Positions 35,701-38,558 of a DNA stretch of 38,558 nt are shown here, piece by piece. The translations under genes were made by a program, and so were the position numbers. Under the pieces are notes generated by a model. The model was not told where the DNA came from. It ran no database searches and worked only from the letters and a program-made list of their open reading frames with translations. Numbering within the stretch: the stretch's first letter is position 1; the number at the start of each line of letters is the position of its first letter. This DNA comes from Okeania sp. SIO3B5 (GTDB lineage: Bacteria > Cyanobacteriota > Cyanobacteriia > Cyanobacteriales > Microcoleaceae), in assembly GCF_010692555.1 (NCBI RefSeq), contig NZ_JAAHHG010000046.1, forward strand, positions 1-38,558, read 5' to 3'.

Positions 35701-38039
35701 GGTGGCAGCTTTTCCAGTATTTTGCCGCTGCCATCGACGATGTCGCGATTCGTTAGGTTGCTTAATATCTTCTCCTGTAGCTTGCTTTCGAGCTGCAAAC
35801 CCACAAACTCGTACTCGGCGATCGCCCCCAGATTGCGGATAAAGTCCTCCGCCAGTTCCGCCACTGTGCGAGGTTCGTAGGCAAACGGGATATGTGTCGG
35901 TTTATCTGCTTTATCTGGCTTGGGTTTTCCTTCCTCTGCTTGGCAGCGACTCTGGACTAGGCCGAAGGCAAACTGGGAAGCACGCTCGTCCCCCAGAAAT
36001 TCCTTGAAAGTATCCGGGCGGATTTCTCCAGCTTTAAAGCTTTCCAGCAGGCTGTTGTATAGAGCCAGGTCCTCTGCCTTTTGCTCTGCCTCCTCGCGAT
36101 CAGTCTTCGCCGCACCATTGACAATTTTCCAGAGCATATCTGGAGAGTAACCGAACTCCTTCATCCATTTGTTGAGAGCAATCAGGGATTCAAATAACCA
36201 GAGGCGATCTTTGGTGGTAAACTCCGTCACTACAATGGACGAAGTCATATCGTTGAAACCTTCCAACCATGGGGTGTCTGTAGCGAACTTCTTGAATTTG
36301 CCTTCAAAGTTATCGTCCTTGTATAAGGTAGCGGTCAAGTTGTTTGGCACTTTTAGGGAACTGATTTGATCGTTACCGACAGTGCTAAGTTCCGACATCT
36401 TGTACCTACCGGCAACAAGCTCCTGACTTTTCCCTTTGTAGTCTCGGTCTTTGTAAACGGTCACGCTAGCAGTCACGCTGGTGGAGAAAATCTCAAAGCA
36501 GTTTTGGGTACTGGGCGCGCCGTAAACAAAATAGGTATGAGGATCGTAACGGCCAATAAAGGGGTCTTGCCCTAGCAAATCAAACAGATCGAACAGTTCC
36601 AGAAAATGTACGTCCAGGGCATCAGACAAGGCCCGAATACGGTAAAGCACGTTGAGCAGTTGCCATTCGTTCTCGGTTTTTTCCCAGAGACTGCTGTCAG
36701 CTACCTTTGCAAACTTTAAGCGATTGGTGATATTGAGCAGATCCGTGTCGGTAAAGCCCAGAGCATCCCGCAGGCGTTTGCGGTACTCGTCGTTTTCGTC
36801 GCTAAATAAGTCCTCGCTATAAGTAATTTTGGTATAAGTATGATAAGGATTCTCGCCATATTGGGCTGGCATCTCCCCCGTGACGCCCTCGACGTGGAAA
36901 TATTTTTTAGTAACTGATACGCAGGGCAGGTTAAAAATCCGGTTAAACTGTTCTTGTGGCAAATCTTCGTTAGTCCAGCCAGTGAAGGAAATCTCGCTAA
37001 CTATGGCAACCACCGTATCAAGTGGCTGCTCTAGAGTTTTATGGATATAGAGGACTTGGGCAATATAGACCAAGGTCTCCTCATTCAGCGTCGGGATGCC
37101 CTCAACCTTGCAGCAATGGCGCAGAATCAGATCTAGCTCCGTAAAGCTGAGGCCGATTTTTTTCGCAAAACGGATAAAGCGACTGGCGCGAGCGAACCAC
37201 TCTAGCGGTACTTCTTGCGAACCTAACTCGCCAATCTTTTGCCACTCCAGTTTTGTTTCATTCAACTCTGGATCTTCTTCATTATAGTTCAGAGTGACAT
37301 AGCCTTTGCCATCATCAATAATGCCCGTATTGACGTAAAAATTCTCGCGCCCGGCCTCGACATCTTTATGGTCGGACGGATTGATATAGAGCTTTTGGTA
37401 CAGCAGTTCTAGCATTTCGGGAGCTTGTAGCCCCGTCGTCTCCATAAAGGTGGCGACATCGGACATATCCTTGATAAAATCATCATCATTGGTGCCTTCA
37501 TAGCCATAAGCCGACTTAAGATATGTTCCGTGAGGTTTCTGAAGCACATTCCACTCTGCCACAGACAGCCCTAGGTATTCCCTGGCTACAGTCTTGTAGT
37601 CGGCATCAGTGGTAGTTGTGGCAAATAGACGACGCAACTCGCGAGCGGAAATCCCCAGGTGATGCAAATGATTTTTGAGCCTTTCGTTATCCAGGGAAAA
37701 CGGCATATTAAAGGGATATACCGCCCCTTCTAACTTCTCATAAGCATTATCCACTCGCTTTTCTAATACTTCGTTGACGATATCGAGGTAGGGAATTAGG
37801 GTTGTAGTATTTTCGGCATCAAGGGGGATCTCCTTGATATCCTCCCGCCGTTCGTCCAGCCATGCAGGATTATCTTGATATTGATCATATTGATCGGGCT
37901 TGAACTCATCGTCCAGCATTTTCAGCAAGTCAACTAAATATGCTGCGGGAGAATATACAGAGCGGGCGTCATCACCCTCTTTAAAGTCAATGCTGCCAAA
38001 CAAATCGGCATAATTGGGGACGTAATTGGAGATATTCAT
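29676..38039 (-). CDS. Tc toxin A-component, N-terminal part with beta/gamma-crystallin and ~23 hemopexin-like repeats
   Basis: 2,787 residues. The start is VRP1/TcA-like: RSVYSPAAYLVDLLKML (26-42), IPYLDIVNEVLEKR and LGISARELRRLF, typical of the TcA shell. Residues about 510-600 are a two-motif beta/gamma-crystallin unit (VTVYKDRDYKGKSQEL, ATLYKDDNFEGKFKKF). Residues about 600-1250 are helical TcA shell. From about 1260 to 2780 run some 23 hemopexin-like blades of the pattern (I/V)DAAF-x-x-DG-x-TYLFSG-x-x-YVRY followed by GYPK-x-I. One blade carries an inserted Asp/Asn/Ser-Gly-rich block (about 1580-1696). There is no signal peptide, as is usual for Tc toxins. Hemopexin blades bind proteins, glycans or haem, so they may replace the TcA receptor-binding domains. 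It ends RFKDLGAAL-stop, immediately after a five-G run that may be a frameshift. First gene of the block. Confidence 0.88.
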   Translation of the reverse strand: MNISNYVPNYADLFGSIDFKEGDDARSVYSPAAYLVDLLKMLDDEFKPDQYDQYQDNPAWLDERREDIKEIPLDAENTTTLIPYLDIVNEVLEKRVDNAYEKLEGAVYPFNMPFSLDNERLKNHLHHLGISARELRRLFATTTTDADYKTVAREYLGLSVAEWNVLQKPHGTYLKSAYGYEGTNDDDFIKDMSDVATFMETTGLQAPEMLELLYQKLYINPSDHKDVEAGRENFYVNTGIIDDGKGYVTLNYNEEDPELNETKLEWQKIGELGSQEVPLEWFARASRFIRFAKKIGLSFTELDLILRHCCKVEGIPTLNEETLVYIAQVLYIHKTLEQPLDTVVAIVSEISFTGWTNEDLPQEQFNRIFNLPCVSVTKKYFHVEGVTGEMPAQYGENPYHTYTKITYSEDLFSDENDEYRKRLRDALGFTDTDLLNITNRLKFAKVADSSLWEKTENEWQLLNVLYRIRALSDALDVHFLELFDLFDLLGQDPFIGRYDPHTYFVYGAPSTQNCFEIFSTSVTASVTVYKDRDYKGKSQELVAGRYKMSELSTVGNDQISSLKVPNNLTATLYKDDNFEGKFKKFATDTPWLEGFNDMTSSIVVTEFTTKDRLWLFESLIALNKWMKEFGYSPDMLWKIVNGAAKTDREEAEQKAEDLALYNSLLESFKAGEIRPDTFKEFLGDERASQFAFGLVQSRCQAEEGKPKPDKADKPTHIPFAYEPRTVAELAEDFIRNLGAIAEYEFVGLQLESKLQEKILSNLTNRDIVDGSGKILEKLPPLEDFVITYDFSEFQQPLFDILHRIYREDAAAKLEDDTVEVQIFKSDLKELGLSEAEVRELYDDLIYNGYIDEQGFAVDVEFFGDPNNSGSFEIATGLTELTESIYRLLERQLDKFEDSKVQISESMFAEMNLTPVALQNLLVNLQINRYLDEDLFVEDKGRILAESPKTLAVALQFYPHRQAILKVLQEAIATAKNTYLQVDKVELGKIAAEAVSRWVWEDLQGPYLYGSLLQPEAESFFKEESNSEDFSLRSYFDDSKAAIVFEHIAGIVNYAESYRLEDEKLKELDFNAEEIGNLKAVLEEMGVLDGNGLLQAAQWPFFLVPENAANFSVPDFADYDREIFFLLYNIATAIDDTVKGVDEALKARAEEQQKAILEQLQNALGIELDAVKAISAAIFQTNANLHLAWLLPLLEEANALGRLDSLPENMHYTQAVKRIRQLALLIAQQQLDINEIALLLEDQSLVAKFPEDMILPDGVTEVDTVLAGEEFIYLFKNNYYWIYLAEDYTLIDKKVVDPEDDKDLLDLQKKDEELQKCLKEDPIRRLFDQQENLQVDAVFIDRHGTWVVVSGNSHYVKYADAEVWDQRDNRFGQVDNDFENLEAIDAAYLDAEGRLFLFANDRYVRYSNVSFKLNETEEQPKVDRGYPKSIAESWNEENLPIQLPPAFNRDLGPMFEGLDGHSYAFFQDRYISSEDSSVWPVAEMWGHSEYDFGRADRLDAALASKGYYLLFLNDKVVKYAGSIELANLQPEAGYPKAIHEEFANLPGKFVSGINAALSYEDGDNPNKNKIYLFRDDEFVTIGNILDNDGNVLDNDDNVIVNSERKAIIKQNVTIAIDWTGALNLSGSDIIDSSGNTISSGGTFTKDDGGNFLLEGTIVIDSSYNIFNSEGKLIIDSNGNIADSNGNITTPTRDSWGIVTNEIASLGKVDAAFVGLDGYTYLFSGDRYVRYSGKNYGEVDDGFPRLIKDDWEGLTEVTGALVLENKTYLFGTTVEEDGETKKNVYVRYSTLRVDEDDRLEMDKKDPNARGIETVLANRPDVEEIEVFPATTDDDFWSLPHSVTDGVENFQIDAAMNGPGGKVYLFYHKEEGGNKENYYIEHHRASRWWSEPKDLAEQLNRPIGEIGRVVAAFTGKDDKTYLFFDTNPEGEDSYTATEENFKFLRFSDPELRSIDNGYPRLTKRVWGKIRNNIEKTGKIDAALVVESRWQEQNENGQLVDKTAIHTYLFSGDQFFRYEGNVGLNSNSPPVVEAGYPRSILRLSKEPRFWDLPVTFPEGLDAAFADQRQVYLFKGNSFHVAIGDEKNYKKYEDDEFNDIKAATQEWGVNYVLKNNGWQKLNHLEDRQLNLTPATPRAVQKAQGKLSATEVNAVLHGTNGKSYVFAGEHYYDPDLERKFPIADVWGRSRNPIYDQSTIDAAFVGRDGITYVFSGEWFVQYDSETYVDKTVTYPPRRISEKWRGLNNVALAYVWEENTYLFERPDADGSFRYLRYTKDSYDRPEPGYPQEGNYSLWEIPEDYQQEGFDNIDAIFVVNDTLIFISDQKFISFNLNTENWGYPQPLELIYNGIPFNRTDFKDLKSGFVGKDGTAYFFSQECYVAYKTSWREVTAIKDDWGKQTNIFSEGVDAAWVSSEGITYLFAGNSYVRYSDRDYRYVDEGYPKAIATYLREEPAFAFMADEFQEHLDALEAAYDPNSPSAFFKGLLDNGRCLYFFAPNVPDNSNNIILLTGSPNKYVAYDIDGLGHVDNNFTAGGYVDAAFVYVNGEKELTYLFSGEQYIRYSGDRYRYMDSGYPKIIGESLAAELNSELGLDIGGLDEMYRDGIDAAFYLSGLGLTFFNKRRYLNIVKNSDTTNTFPGDINAVFGKIENAFAGQDKTVDAAYLDGDGALYLFKQKQLVRYSDTAALFALNPYEEPRYVDAEYPRDIKEIWPQLDKAILEEGPGKSVDTVFKFEDEIHFHTGGNFVTYNLDLSDRNESKPVQVLAYRWGKWSDYLLSDVRAISRFKDLGAAL

Positions 38040-38252
38040 TTTCAGACAATAATAAAGTATAGATTTACCAATAATTGATGAAGAACAATGGAGAAGTGAT
38101 ACCCAGGAAAACCTTGGTGTATTGGCTTACAGCTAGCACATAAGACCTGTAGTGCGTGAGAAAGGATATGCCTGCTGCAGCCCCGGCTATTATGTATTGC
38201 AAAGCAGCCACATTGCGACGGCAGTAGCACACATATATACTTTCTTTTTCCT

Positions 38253-38282
38253 ATTAAAACTCCTTCCATCCATATTTGTCAA
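38253..38282 (-). promoter_or_regulatory. Candidate sigma-70-type promoter for the Tc-like block
   Basis: On the minus strand TTGACA (38282-38277) is followed after 18 bp by TTTAAT (38258-38253). Transcription would start near 38246, giving a leader of about 200 nt before the ATG at 38039. No other site in 38043-38400 looks better. The gap also holds a GCGATCGC (HIP1) palindrome at 38363. Motif match only. Confidence 0.4.
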
Positions 38283-38400
38283 TATCGGGAGCATAAAGCA
38301 AACCAGCTATGCGAAGGTTGAGTTAGGAAGGGTTTGAGAAGAGACGATCGCATTTTCAAGGAGCGATCGCTCTTGGTGAATATCAGTTAAAAGTGAAGTA

Positions 38401-38558
38401 TCAGGGATAGAATTCTTGAATTTTAACTGTTACTTGAGTTTGGCCTTCGTTCTCTACCTGTGCTTCTAGCTTTGGTGATACATTCACGATAGCGTAGGAT
38501 TCCAAATTATCCGCTTCACTTTCAACCATGTAGAGCCCGCTACACTCTGGGGTTGGTA
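38401..38558 (-). CDS. C-terminal end of an unrecognised gene, cut by the window edge
   Basis: The last 52 codons of a minus-strand gene, open to the window edge: PTPECSGLYMVESEADNLES, then SPKLEAQVENEGQTQVTVKI and QEFYP-stop. The composition is coding-like and soluble. It lies 361 bp upstream of the Tc-like gene on the same strand and might belong to the same locus. I do not recognise the family. Confidence 0.6.
   Translation of the reverse strand, partial: PTPECSGLYMVESEADNLESYAIVNVSPKLEAQVENEGQTQVTVKIQEFYP

Noticed and set aside
22685-38039. Reading the three Tc frames as a native tcaA/tcaB-like split
   Set aside because: Natural splits exist in Photorhabdus, but here both downstream frames lack ATG and a ribosome site, and family sequence continues across both breaks. 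I therefore favour one disrupted or recoded gene, without excluding a split.
38042-38269. Small Cys-rich minus-strand frame of 75 codons directly before the Tc-like gene
   Set aside because: No family resemblance, and it overlaps the best promoter match; likely chance, although its stop next to the ATG was considered for translational coupling.

Overview
The window looks like a filamentous cyanobacterium. Evidence: GCGATCGC (HIP1) palindromes in many genes on both sides of the window (for example near 2318, 12597, 18950, 25156, 35125 and 38363), cyanobacterial short tandem heptamer arrays, an FHA/CHAT protein, a Pho box of cyanobacterial type, and a dense load of small mobile elements. The left 17 kb is AT-rich and full of repeats. 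The right 21 kb is more GC-rich and nearly solid coding sequence on the minus strand.

Layout. (1) 1-2710: a Pho box and a secreted atypical alkaline phosphatase/5'-nucleotidase-like protein with an RTX tail. (2) 2711-3201: a degenerate MITE with a heptamer array and a nested 28-bp palindrome. (3) 3202-13644, minus strand: remains of one very large filamentous-haemagglutinin/CHAT gene. It is broken by a 48-bp repeat array (frameshift) and by an orphan tnpB insertion that lies next to a WD40 gene scrap. (4) 13685-14583: an ORF-less group II intron of about 0.8 kb inserted in a palindromic repeat. (5) 14667-17467: a decayed Rpn-type nuclease gene, an internally deleted IS that still carries the start of its transposase, and several MITEs sharing that IS's ends, two of them head-to-tail. 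(6) 17468-38039: a co-directional minus-strand block, read from right to left. (7) The right edge cuts an unrecognised minus-strand gene.

The most interesting part is block 6. Three consecutive reading frames (29676-38039, 25970-29716, 22685-25933) together make one Tc-toxin A-component-like protein of about 5,100 residues, roughly twice the usual size. Domain order is VRP1-like N-terminus, beta/gamma-crystallin unit, about 23 hemopexin-like repeats, Tc middle/neuraminidase-like region, about 8 more hemopexin-like repeats, and the coiled-coil pore and TcB-binding C-terminus. The frames are separated by a single-base slip in a G run and by one in-frame TAA, and neither downstream frame has an ATG start. 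No TcB or TcC/RHS gene is visible.

Immediately downstream are two proteins that share a basic, Ser/Arg-rich disordered N-terminus. One contains an OTU-protease signature in permuted order (His before Cys); the other carries five copies of a repeat I do not recognise. I infer that they are candidate payloads or partners of the Tc-like particle. A MITE has cut the 3' end of the OTU gene.
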